NCBI GenBank assembly: GCA_018066285.1
Contig: JAGHRS010000006.1
Span: 1 to 64,000 of the forward strand
Source of the DNA: Candidatus Treponema caballi
GTDB taxonomy: Bacteria; Spirochaetota; Spirochaetia; Treponematales; Treponemataceae
Direction: 5' to 3'
Length of the DNA stretch: 64,000 nt
Shown: in pieces, positions 8,842 to 16,735 of the stretch
Layout of the letters: each line of letters opens with the position of its first letter
Position numbering within the stretch: the first letter of the stretch is position 1
Notes under the pieces: generated by a model
Database searches by the model: none
What the model saw: only the letters and a program-made list of their open reading frames with translations
What the model was told of the DNA's origin: nothing
Translations under genes and position numbers: made by a program

Positions 8842-9693
8842 ATGAAAAGTAAGAAAGGATTCATCTCCTTTGTATTTCTGCTTCTCTGTGCTGCAGCGGT
8901 ATTTGTTATCGGATGGGTGCAGCTGTATGTTCCAGTTGAAAAATATGGAGTTCTCGTCTCAAAAACCAACGGTGTAGATCCGGATGTCATACAGCAGGGA
9001 ACATTTGTCTGGAAGTGGCAGAAACTCATTCCGACCAATACGGTAATCCATCTTTTTGAAGCAAAAAACGAAAAGAATACAGTTACGGTTTCAGGAAAGC
9101 TGCCTTCTGCTGACATTTACAGTGCACTCATTGAAGGCCGTCCGGACTTTTCGTATTCCTTTACCTTTGAAATTGAAGCTTCCGTAAAGCCGGAAACGCT
9201 TCCTCAGCTGGTAAAAGCGCAGAATATTGCAGATGATCAGGACCTTTCTGCCCTGCTTTTAAAAGCATGCAACAACGCCGCAGGCAATGCAGCGGAAATA
9301 ATCCTCAATGATATTTCATCTGCTTCAGACTCTTTCCTCCAGCTTTCTTCTGATGAAATACTCCTTCTTGAACATGTCAATGAAAAAGGAAATTATGGCG
9401 GCGTTGAGATTAAGAGCATAAAGGTCGTTTCTTCAAAACTTCCGGATGTCATGCTGTACAATACGGCTAAGGAAGTGTATGCCGCCTATCTTTCAGGTGT
9501 GAAGAATGCCCTGCTTGAAACAACCGGTTCTCAGGTTGAGCTTGCTTCAGATGATTTCCTGCTTATCGAACGTTTTGGAAAGCTTGGCAAAGTGCTTACA
9601 GAATATCCCATCCTGATTGATTATCTTGCTGTGACTCGTGATGATCCCGATGGTGCACTCGGTCTTCTGGATATTCTTCATAAAGGAGAATAA
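8842..9693 (+). CDS. Membrane-anchored protein, possibly SPFH/prohibitin-like
   Basis: A 283-residue protein with one N-terminal membrane segment (about residues 5-25) and a large soluble domain. The sequence after the anchor (VPVEKYGVLVSKTNGVDP, then a predicted beta-rich stretch and a helical C-terminal half) is reminiscent of SPFH/band-7 proteins, but I see no decisive motif. The frame extends upstream to 8710; the start at 8842 is chosen because AGGTGGG lies just before it and the membrane anchor begins directly after. It stands alone on the plus strand and ends 3 bases from the convergent DUF4340-like gene. Confidence 0.6.
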   Translation: MKSKKGFISFVFLLLCAAAVFVIGWVQLYVPVEKYGVLVSKTNGVDPDVIQQGTFVWKWQKLIPTNTVIHLFEAKNEKNTVTVSGKLPSADIYSALIEGRPDFSYSFTFEIEASVKPETLPQLVKAQNIADDQDLSALLLKACNNAAGNAAEIILNDISSASDSFLQLSSDEILLLEHVNEKGNYGGVEIKSIKVVSSKLPDVMLYNTAKEVYAAYLSGVKNALLETTGSQVELASDDFLLIERFGKLGKVLTEYPILIDYLAVTRDDPDGALGLLDILHKGE

Positions 9694-9695
9694 AA

Positions 9696-10682
9696 CTACC
9701 ATCCGGTAGTTGAGAGAGCTTCGGCAATCTTATTGTATGTCCAGGTACTTATAACCTGATAATACTGTCCTTCTCCGTTTTCATTAATTCCAAAGTTCTT
9801 AACAAAAAAGAAAGGTTCTTCCGTATATTGCGCTTTGTATATTGAAAGTCCGTAAGATGTGTTTCTGCTGTCTGAATTCCTTTCGAGCGTTACAGTAAGA
9901 ATCTTTTCCGGGTGAACTGGCTGGTTTTCAAAATCATATGGAGAGCAAAGTTCCGAACTCCGTAAAGAAAGCAGTGTATGGACGAGTTCATCAAATCCAT
10001 CTGCGTGTACATCATCATTGTACATTTTACGTATTCCTTCTTCTGTTTCTACGGTAATGCATGTGACTGCCGCATCCTTTTCATCTTTACTAACGATTGG
10101 TAGTAAACGTTGATCAGCCCAGGAAGAACAGTTATCCGTCAGATAAGACGAATAAACATTCTGAATGCGCCATGAAGTACTTTTTCTGTCATTACGGACG
10201 TAAATCTTGGTACTGTCAGCATTTTCATATCCGAAGAACAGCGAAGAAAAGATGATTGTGCTTCCGTCGGGATTATTACACGAAAACTTCACGTTGATAG
10301 CGTCATCATCTGAAAGCCCGAGAGCGCTCCAGGCTGCATAGCTGTCGGAAATCTGTGCCATGCTGCGGGTTTCTGACGCGCGGGAAATGAGCTGATTAAT
10401 AATAGTTTCGTTTGCAGGAAACATCATGCCGTCAGAAGTTGTACACATCCATACTGCTTCACCGCTGCCGGTCGTCTGCTTCTGGAAGGTCAGGCTGTCT
10501 TTTGTTTCAAATGTAAGTGTTATTTCGTTTACTTCGGAGCTGTATTTTGGGTTTAACAGTGCGGATTTGACGGATGTAATGTTAGTACTCCGGGAACGCA
10601 GCATAAATCCTGGAATTGAAATAAGTATGCCGTAAAGGCAGAAAACGACCAGTATGAGCATTTTTCGGGCATTTCGTGACAT
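9696..10682 (-). CDS. DUF4340-type protein of a Gld-like ABC system
   Basis: A 328-residue protein with an N-terminal membrane anchor (about residues 7-27) followed by a soluble, presumably periplasmic domain. Both the composition and the position, directly after a GldG-like permease gene, fit DUF4340, which usually accompanies GldA/GldF/GldG-like ABC transporters. The start codon overlaps the stop of the upstream gene by 1 base. It is the last gene of the three-gene operon. The substrate of the system is unknown. Confidence 0.75.
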   Translation of the reverse strand: MSRNARKMLILVVFCLYGILISIPGFMLRSRSTNITSVKSALLNPKYSSEVNEITLTFETKDSLTFQKQTTGSGEAVWMCTTSDGMMFPANETIINQLISRASETRSMAQISDSYAAWSALGLSDDDAINVKFSCNNPDGSTIIFSSLFFGYENADSTKIYVRNDRKSTSWRIQNVYSSYLTDNCSSWADQRLLPIVSKDEKDAAVTCITVETEEGIRKMYNDDVHADGFDELVHTLLSLRSSELCSPYDFENQPVHPEKILTVTLERNSDSRNTSYGLSIYKAQYTEEPFFFVKNFGINENGEGQYYQVISTWTYNKIAEALSTTGW

Positions 10683-12979
10683 TACTGCATTTCCTCCATA
10701 TCTGTCGTTAAAATGGCCTTTATGCGTCTCTCAGAGGATTTTTTCCTTATAATGCAGAAGCAGACTGCACACAATGCAATAAAGAGCGGTTCAAAGAGGA
10801 AAAGAATGAGTTTTGAGACACCGGCTGCTTTTGCAAAATCAAGGCTGTCTGAAATTTTATACAAGGTGGCATTCATCATTCCCTTATTTTTCAAAGAAAG
10901 GATAGTGTCCTTACCTGAAAGCCACAAAAGCGCATTGACCAGAAGATCAAGGTTCTCGGGACTGTTGGTGTTTTCTATGACTGTTGACGGAAAATACTGA
11001 TCTCCGCTCACAATAATACGTACGGGACTGCTTTTTCCTGTTGAGTAAAAACCAGAAACTGAACCTTCTATTGATGCCATGAGAACGTATTGCCCTTTTG
11101 TTGATTCATCTGGGGCCAGGTTTTCAGAAATGAACGGATCTGTAACATAGGGAAGATCTTTAGATGTATCAGGTTTCTGAAGCCATGCTGACGGACTTGT
11201 TAGAATGAGAGGCGTTATGACTGGAAGATTGCTGCCCTCGTCTTCGTACAGTGTAAGGGGGCTTGCCCAGTATGTCTCGAAAGCGGTGAATCGTTCTGTT
11301 ACTGGATGAGAAGGATTCGTATATTGCGGAAGGCAGACAATCCAGAAAGGATAATTCAGGTACAGAGACTGATTTGTATCTTGGGATGAATACATTCTGA
11401 GCCGGTAATTTGAAAGGTCCAGAAGCAGGGACTGATTAATGCCGACGCCCCAGTAATCAAGGAGTTCTACGAGGTAATCCTTTTTTACCGGCGTAACATT
11501 CCAGGAACTTGAAATATCAGCGGTATATGGAGCGGTTGCAATGAAACAGGGTCTTCCCTTCATAATCCAGCGTTCAATGGATGCGGTATCATTAGGTGAA
11601 AGCGTACTTGAACCGAGCACAAGAAGAACATCCTGTGCACCTGTATTTTCAATATCATCAAGCGTGTCTGCCGTTACTTCGGATACGGCATATCCGGCTG
11701 ACTGAAGCCACGGCTCAACATAGACATATTCAGTGGAAAGCGAAAGTCCGTTTCCGGCTATGATGTACACAGTATCCTGTGAGCCTGAAAGAAGTGTCTT
11801 TATGCGGGAAGTAAGGTCAAACTCCAGGGTTGCGGTTGATATGATAAACGGGATGACTGCGGCATTTCCTTCATACTCAATGAGGATGGATGAATACACA
11901 GTGACAAATGAAGTTTTATTTGCTTCACTTGTCTGAAGCTGCTGCGCCTGTATACCAAGGGAAGAAAGCTGTTGTTCAACAGTCGCTGTTTCTGATGGAT
12001 CAGTTATAGTGAGTGCTATCCGGGAAGATTCGCGGGCAAATGAAAAAAGAAAGGCCTTTACGTCGCGAATCTGGGGATACATGCGTTCCAGTTCATCTGA
12101 AAGGTAATAAGTAATTTCCAGAGGAGAAGCCAGGTCTTCAAGTGTTTCTGCGCTTGCTTCTGAAACTGAGAACTGTCTGTCTTCAGTTATGTCAAAGCGT
12201 GTGCTGTAAAGAGTTGTATTTACAAGAAAAACGAGTGCTGCAAGACACCATAACAGAGGAATGAAAGGCTTCTGTTGCTTTTTCAGGAACTCTGCATGTT
12301 CACTTGAGAGAATGATGAACAGCGCAGTCAAAATCAGATAAAAGAAGATGTCTCTTGTATCGAAGATGCCTTTGCTTGACGAGTCGAAATGCCATGAAAA
12401 GGAAATTTCATTTAGAAAATCTGTAAGAAAGCCTGGAAGATGAATGGCGAGTGGAAGAAGATCTGAAACGGTACAAAGGAAAAGAACGCCAGCTGATACG
12501 AAGAAAGCGGAAATCCTGCTTTCAAATAATTCTGCAAGGAAAGATGAAAGACTTATGGCAGCAGCTCCATAAAGCATGATGCCGGCATAACAGCTGACTA
12601 CTTGCGGAACATTTACATCTCCAAAGGCCCCTACTACCAGGATTGACGGAATCAGAAGGGCAATCATGAAAAGAAAAATGATGAAAGCAGAAGCCCATTT
12701 TGAAACCGAAAGCTTTAGGTTGTTAACAGGTAGTAAAGAACCTTCTTCTTCATTGATGGATGTAAAATCCATGGTAAGAGCTGGAATGACAATTATGGAA
12801 ATATAGGGAATCAATGAAAAAAGTGTCCTGATTTCACTGCTTCCCTGACCTTCAATGAAGAATCCGCTTGTAATGAAGAAAAGCAGATTAATGGTAAGGA
12901 TGAAAACAGCAGCAGATATCCATGAAAGAGGCCTTAAAAACTGTCTGAAGATTTCGCGTCTTAATACACTTCCGTTCAT
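10682..12979 (-). CDS. Fused ABC permease and GldG-like protein (GldF-GldG type)
   Basis: A 765-residue membrane protein. About residues 1-240 form an ABC-2-type permease with roughly six membrane helices (GldF-like). A further helix near 245 leads into a GldG/IFT52-like extracytoplasmic domain (FDITEDRQFSVSEAS onward, residues 265-700), and a last membrane helix lies near 725-745. In many bacteria GldF and GldG are separate genes; here they are one reading frame with no sign of a frameshift. It overlaps the ATPase gene by 4 bases and the DUF4340 gene by 1 base. The family is named after gliding motility but is widespread outside gliders, so motility should not be assumed. Confidence 0.85.
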   Translation of the reverse strand: MNGSVLRREIFRQFLRPLSWISAAVFILTINLLFFITSGFFIEGQGSSEIRTLFSLIPYISIIVIPALTMDFTSINEEEGSLLPVNNLKLSVSKWASAFIIFLFMIALLIPSILVVGAFGDVNVPQVVSCYAGIMLYGAAAISLSSFLAELFESRISAFFVSAGVLFLCTVSDLLPLAIHLPGFLTDFLNEISFSWHFDSSSKGIFDTRDIFFYLILTALFIILSSEHAEFLKKQQKPFIPLLWCLAALVFLVNTTLYSTRFDITEDRQFSVSEASAETLEDLASPLEITYYLSDELERMYPQIRDVKAFLFSFARESSRIALTITDPSETATVEQQLSSLGIQAQQLQTSEANKTSFVTVYSSILIEYEGNAAVIPFIISTATLEFDLTSRIKTLLSGSQDTVYIIAGNGLSLSTEYVYVEPWLQSAGYAVSEVTADTLDDIENTGAQDVLLVLGSSTLSPNDTASIERWIMKGRPCFIATAPYTADISSSWNVTPVKKDYLVELLDYWGVGINQSLLLDLSNYRLRMYSSQDTNQSLYLNYPFWIVCLPQYTNPSHPVTERFTAFETYWASPLTLYEDEGSNLPVITPLILTSPSAWLQKPDTSKDLPYVTDPFISENLAPDESTKGQYVLMASIEGSVSGFYSTGKSSPVRIIVSGDQYFPSTVIENTNSPENLDLLVNALLWLSGKDTILSLKNKGMMNATLYKISDSLDFAKAAGVSKLILFLFEPLFIALCAVCFCIIRKKSSERRIKAILTTDMEEMQ

Positions 12980-13731
12980 CTGCGTTTCTCCTTTCCCCTT
13001 TCTTTAAGGGAAACAAGGTGAACGAAAGCTTCTTCCAGATTTGCAGTACCTGCTAAAGCACAGATGTTTTCTGATGAACCGGTGGCTATGATGCTTCCCT
13101 GATGCATGATTATAATGTCTGAACAGAGGGACTGTGCTTCCTGCATAAGGTGTGTTGAAAGCAGTATCGTCTTCTTTTCGGAAAGTTCACGGATATAATT
13201 TCTCATTTCAACAATCTGAAGAGGATCAAGACCGCTCACCGGTTCATCCAACACAAGAATGTCAGGATCATGAAGTATGGCAAGCGCGAAAGAAAGACGC
13301 TGCCTGTAACCTTTTGAAAGTATTGCAATCTTTTTATCAAGGACTTCCTCAAGCGAAAACTGAGAAACTGCCCTTCCAATGGCTAACGAAGGCTGTTCTT
13401 TGAGGGAATGTGCCTGGCGTCTTATTTCAGCGTGTTCCCACAGTAATTCGGAAACAAGATAGTTTTCAGGGAAACGGGCATTTTCGCTTACAAAACCTGT
13501 TATCTGACGGATGCTGTTGCGATTGTCACTGACGGACATGCCGTTTATGCTGATACTTCCTTTATCTGGCAGATGAATGCCAAGGATAGCTTTTATAAGC
13601 GTCGTCTTTCCGGCGCCGTTTGGACCGAGCAGACCGGTAATGCCCGCATCCTGTATGGTAAATGAAACGTCCTTTACTGCCGGATGATGAGAACCTCTGT
13701 ACGTTTTTGTAACTGATTGCAATTCTATCAT
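12976..13731 (-). CDS. ABC transporter ATP-binding protein (GldA-like)
   Basis: A 251-residue ATPase with Walker A GPNGAGKTTLIKAILG, ABC signature LSKGYRQRLSFALA, Walker B ILVLDEPVSGLDP and the switch histidine in LSTHLMQEA. The signature LSKGYRQR and the pairing with a GldF/GldG-like permease place it with GldA/CcmA-type exporter ATPases. It is the first gene of the operon, overlaps the permease by 4 bases and lies 28 bases after rnz on the same strand. The transported substrate is unknown. Confidence 0.92.
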   Translation of the reverse strand: MIELQSVTKTYRGSHHPAVKDVSFTIQDAGITGLLGPNGAGKTTLIKAILGIHLPDKGSISINGMSVSDNRNSIRQITGFVSENARFPENYLVSELLWEHAEIRRQAHSLKEQPSLAIGRAVSQFSLEEVLDKKIAILSKGYRQRLSFALAILHDPDILVLDEPVSGLDPLQIVEMRNYIRELSEKKTILLSTHLMQEAQSLCSDIIIMHQGSIIATGSSENICALAGTANLEEAFVHLVSLKERGKEKRR

Positions 13732-13759
13732 GGCTAGATTCTGTAAACGATTCCTTAAA

Positions 13760-14686
13760 TCAATCTTTATTAGGTATTTCGAATATCATACGGTCGCGGG
13801 AAAGAACTGTATTGGGGAATATCTTCTGAGCTTCCTCTGCCAGTGTTGAAAGCTCGTAATCAGTGTACCGCGGACTGTAATGGATAAGTGCCATTTTATC
13901 GACTTTTGCATCACGCGCAATAATGGCAGCCTGTTCAGAAGTCATATGTTTCTTTTCAAGAGCCTGATCCTCAAACTCTTTGGCAAACATTCCCTCACAG
14001 AAAAGAAGGTCAGACCCCTGAACTTCTTTAGCTATTGAAGGCAGATACATTGTGTCTGTGACATAACTGAGCTTTCTTCCGGAACGTTTAGGTCCCATGA
14101 CCTGTTCTGGATGAACTGTGCTTCCATCTGTTGCTGTGACAGATTCTCCATGCTGAAGTTTAGAAAAAAGCGGACCACAGGGAACACCAAGTTCTACAGC
14201 TTTCTGTGGATTGAATTCACCAGGACGGTCAAGTTCTTCCAGTGTGTATCCCACACAGGTTTTTGTATGTTTTAATGGAAAAGCACGGATATAGAAATCT
14301 TCTTCGGAATACACTACTCCAGGTTCTGTAATTTCTTTTACAATAACAGGATAATTAATATACATATCAAGTACTTTTCTGCTTGATTCAATGTATTCCG
14401 CTGTTTTTGGAGGTCCAAAAATATATAAAGGTTCAGTCCGTTCTACCTGAGATGACAACATCATTATTCCAGGAATTCCTGTAACATGATCTGCGTGTGT
14501 ATGACTGATAAAAATGGCATTGATTTTCTTCCATTTCAGGTTAAGTCTTCTGAGGGAAACCTGAGTACCTTCACCTCCATCAAATAAAAAAAGACTGCCT
14601 TCACGGCGGACAAGGACGGATGTAAGGTGCCTGTACGGAAGCGGCATCATTCCACCGCAACCAAGAACAAATGCTTCAAGATTCAT
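13760..14686 (-). CDS. rnz: Ribonuclease Z (tRNA 3' endonuclease)
   Basis: RNase Z cleaves tRNA precursors at the 3' end, which matters here because both tRNA genes of the window lack an encoded CCA. The 308-residue protein starts MNLEAFVLGCGG and has the MBL metal motif FISHTHADHVTGIPG, later ligands in SYVTDTMY and LIHYSPRY, and the exosite-like segment between residues 140 and 200 typical of the family. The frame is open to 14728, but the ATG at 14686 fits the family N-terminus. There is no Shine-Dalgarno, and a -10 box ends only 6 bases upstream, so the mRNA may be leaderless. Confidence 0.93.
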   Translation of the reverse strand: MNLEAFVLGCGGMMPLPYRHLTSVLVRREGSLFLFDGGEGTQVSLRRLNLKWKKINAIFISHTHADHVTGIPGIMMLSSQVERTEPLYIFGPPKTAEYIESSRKVLDMYINYPVIVKEITEPGVVYSEEDFYIRAFPLKHTKTCVGYTLEELDRPGEFNPQKAVELGVPCGPLFSKLQHGESVTATDGSTVHPEQVMGPKRSGRKLSYVTDTMYLPSIAKEVQGSDLLFCEGMFAKEFEDQALEKKHMTSEQAAIIARDAKVDKMALIHYSPRYTDYELSTLAEEAQKIFPNTVLSRDRMIFEIPNKD

Positions 14687-14692
14687 ACACAA

Positions 14693-14721
14693 ACTATACA
14701 GAAAACAGACGTTTTTATCAA
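14693..14721 (-). promoter_or_regulatory. Sigma-70 promoter of rnz
   Basis: On the minus strand the -35 is TTGATA (complement of 14716-14721) and the -10 is TATAGT (complement of 14693-14698), with a 17-bp spacer. The -10 ends 6 bases before the rnz ATG. Its -35 abuts the -35 of the divergent plus-strand promoter. Confidence 0.8.
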
Positions 14722-14750
14722 TTGACAATGCTGATTATTACAGATACTAT
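14722..14750 (+). promoter_or_regulatory. Sigma-70 promoter of the nicotinamidase-like gene
   Basis: The -35 is a perfect TTGACA (14722-14727), the spacer is 17 bp and the -10 is TACTAT (14745-14750). The start codon at 14757 is where transcription is expected to begin. Confidence 0.8.
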
Positions 14751-14756
14751 AAAAAT

Positions 14757-15551
14757 ATGAGCGTAAGTTTATTGATTATTGACGTGCAAAATGATTTTGC
14801 TTCTTCCAAAGGCAGTCTTTATGTTCCTGGTGCTGAAGATGATTGCGAAAGACTTGCTCATTTCATAACCAACAATACTGATAAGATTGACAGCATTCAT
14901 ATGACACTTGATTGTCATCCCTGTTATCACATTGCACATCCTTATTTCTGGCTTGATCAGACTGGAAAAATGCCAGATCCATACACCATAATTACATATC
15001 AGGATGTTATTAATAAAAAGTATTCTTCTGCAGATCTCAAAAAACAGAAAGCAGCTGAAGAATACCTTCTTAATCTGGAAAACCGCGGAAGATATAATCT
15101 GACTATATGGCCTCCGCATTGTCTTAATGCAACATGGGGATTCTGCGTTGTTGATTCTGTGATGAAGTCTGTTCAGTCATGGGAACGTACGCATATCAGC
15201 CAGAATGTGAATTTCATAAAAAAAGCTTCAAATCCCATGACAGAGCATTACAGTGCCATTCAGGCAGAAGTTCCTGATGCAAATGATCCTGCAACAAGAA
15301 CTAATTTTGCACTTATAGACACTCTCAAAGAATGCGATCAGATTATTGTTGCCGGAGAAGCCCTTTCTCATTGTGTTGCAAATACGCTTCGTGATCTTGC
15401 TGTTTATATTCCAGTGTATAGAATTACTGTCCTGACAGATTGTACATCAAGTGTAAAGGGATTTGAGCAGGTTGGAACTTCATTTATTAATGAGTTCCGT
15501 GCAAAAGGCATGCAGTTTGAGACGACTGAAACGTTCCGTTTCAGACAGTAA
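14757..15551 (+). CDS. Nicotinamidase-like cysteine hydrolase (isochorismatase fold)
   Basis: A 264-residue isochorismatase-superfamily hydrolase. The catalytic triad looks complete: D9 in LLIIDVQNDF, a lysine at 155/156 in NFIKKASNP and C206 in GEALSHCVANTL. DCHPCYHIAHP (residues 52-61) and WPPHC (118-122) resemble the metal-binding and WP-HC segments of nicotinamidases, so conversion of nicotinamide to nicotinate for NAD salvage is the best guess. It is longer than typical PncA (about 200 residues) owing to an insertion around residues 65-110. It has its own promoter and terminator, hence is monocistronic. The substrate is not certain. Confidence 0.82.
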   Translation: MSVSLLIIDVQNDFASSKGSLYVPGAEDDCERLAHFITNNTDKIDSIHMTLDCHPCYHIAHPYFWLDQTGKMPDPYTIITYQDVINKKYSSADLKKQKAAEEYLLNLENRGRYNLTIWPPHCLNATWGFCVVDSVMKSVQSWERTHISQNVNFIKKASNPMTEHYSAIQAEVPDANDPATRTNFALIDTLKECDQIIVAGEALSHCVANTLRDLAVYIPVYRITVLTDCTSSVKGFEQVGTSFINEFRAKGMQFETTETFRFRQ

Positions 15552-15563
15552 ATACTGATTGTG

Positions 15564-15592
15564 AAAAAAGCCGCTCATGAAGCGGCTTTTTT
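15564..15592. terminator. Bidirectional terminator between convergent genes
   Basis: A 7-bp GC-rich stem (AGCCGCT 15569-15575 with AGCGGCT 15581-15587) is flanked by an A-run on the left and a T-run on the right, so it can work in both directions. It separates the nicotinamidase-like gene from the FemAB gene. Confidence 0.88.
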
Positions 15593-15607
15593 CATATGGT
15601 GCACTCA

Positions 15608-16717
15608 TTACTTTTTATGGATGAAGATTTTCTTCACTTTCTTGAACCAGAACGCACGCAGCTTTTCTGCTGTAATGTAGCAGCCGTAAACACCTTTTTT
15701 GAGCGGCATGTCTATGCTGCCGGCGCGGTGCACTACTTCACCGCCGAATCCTGTCTTAAAGCGGTATAAGCCATACATCGGATGATGTTCGTCATCTGTT
15801 GGTGGAATGCCATAGAAGTCATATACTTTTGAACCGAACGCCTTTGCGTCTTTTATAGCAGTCCACTGAAGCAGGTACGCCGGCATCAGGTTACGCTTGT
15901 TGTTAGAGCTTGCGCCATACAGGTATACGGCTTCTGTGTCTGTAAACAGCGTGATTATGCCTGCAAGGACATCACCTTCATGGCGTGCGATATAGAGCGT
16001 CGTTTTTATGTGAGCGTCGGATGGAACTGGTTTCAGTGAAAGCAGATCCTTGTAATAGCTTTTTGCATGAACGGCAATACCGTCACGGGAAGCAGTTTCT
16101 TCGAAAATCTTATAAAAGTCATCGATTGCTTCCGGGCCGTTTGCGCTTACTTCAACGCCCTTCTTTTCGGCAAGCTTTACGTTATAGCGCCATTTAGGCT
16201 TCATTGCAGCGAGCTGGTCTTCTTCAGAGCGTGTCAGGTTAAAGAGCACTGTATCTGGCGGCTGTATGTCAGTCGGCGACTTGTTCAAGGTGCTTTTTTT
16301 TATGAGGACAGCATGATATGCTTTTGCGTCAAGTTCGGAAAACCCTATTGGCGGGTCCATGCGCAGGCAGAAGCAGTCTTTTGGAAGGTATTGTTTTAGA
16401 GCGCTTCCAATATCTTCCAGAAGGGAAAGATATGTTTCTGAATTGTAAGGGATGGTCTCTTTTACGCTTTCAGGAAGCTCTGGTCCAAGCGGAACGTACG
16501 CAATTGAAAAGACACGTGCAAACCGCCGTATCATGAGGGAAATAGTTAACCTAAAGCTTTGGGTTTTATTTGTAGTGTCAGTAACTTCAAGGGAATATCG
16601 GGATGGTTTCCATCCATGCATTCCCTTGAAGGATGCCCAGAAATCAGTCTGCAGGAAGTGAAACTGAACATCGCCCCGCTCCGCTCCCTGGACTTCAATT
16701 ACCTTAATATCGAACAT
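15608..16717 (-). CDS. FemAB-type aminoacyltransferase (peptidoglycan bridge-like)
   Basis: A 369-residue protein of the FemABX / lipid II:glycine glycyltransferase superfamily, built on two GNAT-like domains. Visible family features are FLQTDFWASFKGMHGW near the N-terminus, the middle segment MKPKWRYNVKLAEKKGVEV and the C-terminal YDFYGIPP / GLYRFKTGFGG signature. Such enzymes transfer an amino acid from aminoacyl-tRNA to the peptide of lipid II. It lies 18 bases downstream of metG on the same strand, so it is probably co-transcribed with that tRNA synthetase. Spirochaete peptidoglycan contains ornithine, so the amino acid moved here is open. Confidence 0.88.
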   Translation of the reverse strand: MFDIKVIEVQGAERGDVQFHFLQTDFWASFKGMHGWKPSRYSLEVTDTTNKTQSFRLTISLMIRRFARVFSIAYVPLGPELPESVKETIPYNSETYLSLLEDIGSALKQYLPKDCFCLRMDPPIGFSELDAKAYHAVLIKKSTLNKSPTDIQPPDTVLFNLTRSEEDQLAAMKPKWRYNVKLAEKKGVEVSANGPEAIDDFYKIFEETASRDGIAVHAKSYYKDLLSLKPVPSDAHIKTTLYIARHEGDVLAGIITLFTDTEAVYLYGASSNNKRNLMPAYLLQWTAIKDAKAFGSKVYDFYGIPPTDDEHHPMYGLYRFKTGFGGEVVHRAGSIDMPLKKGVYGCYITAEKLRAFWFKKVKKIFIHKK

Positions 16718-16735
16718 ATCCCCACCCGTTCTTTA

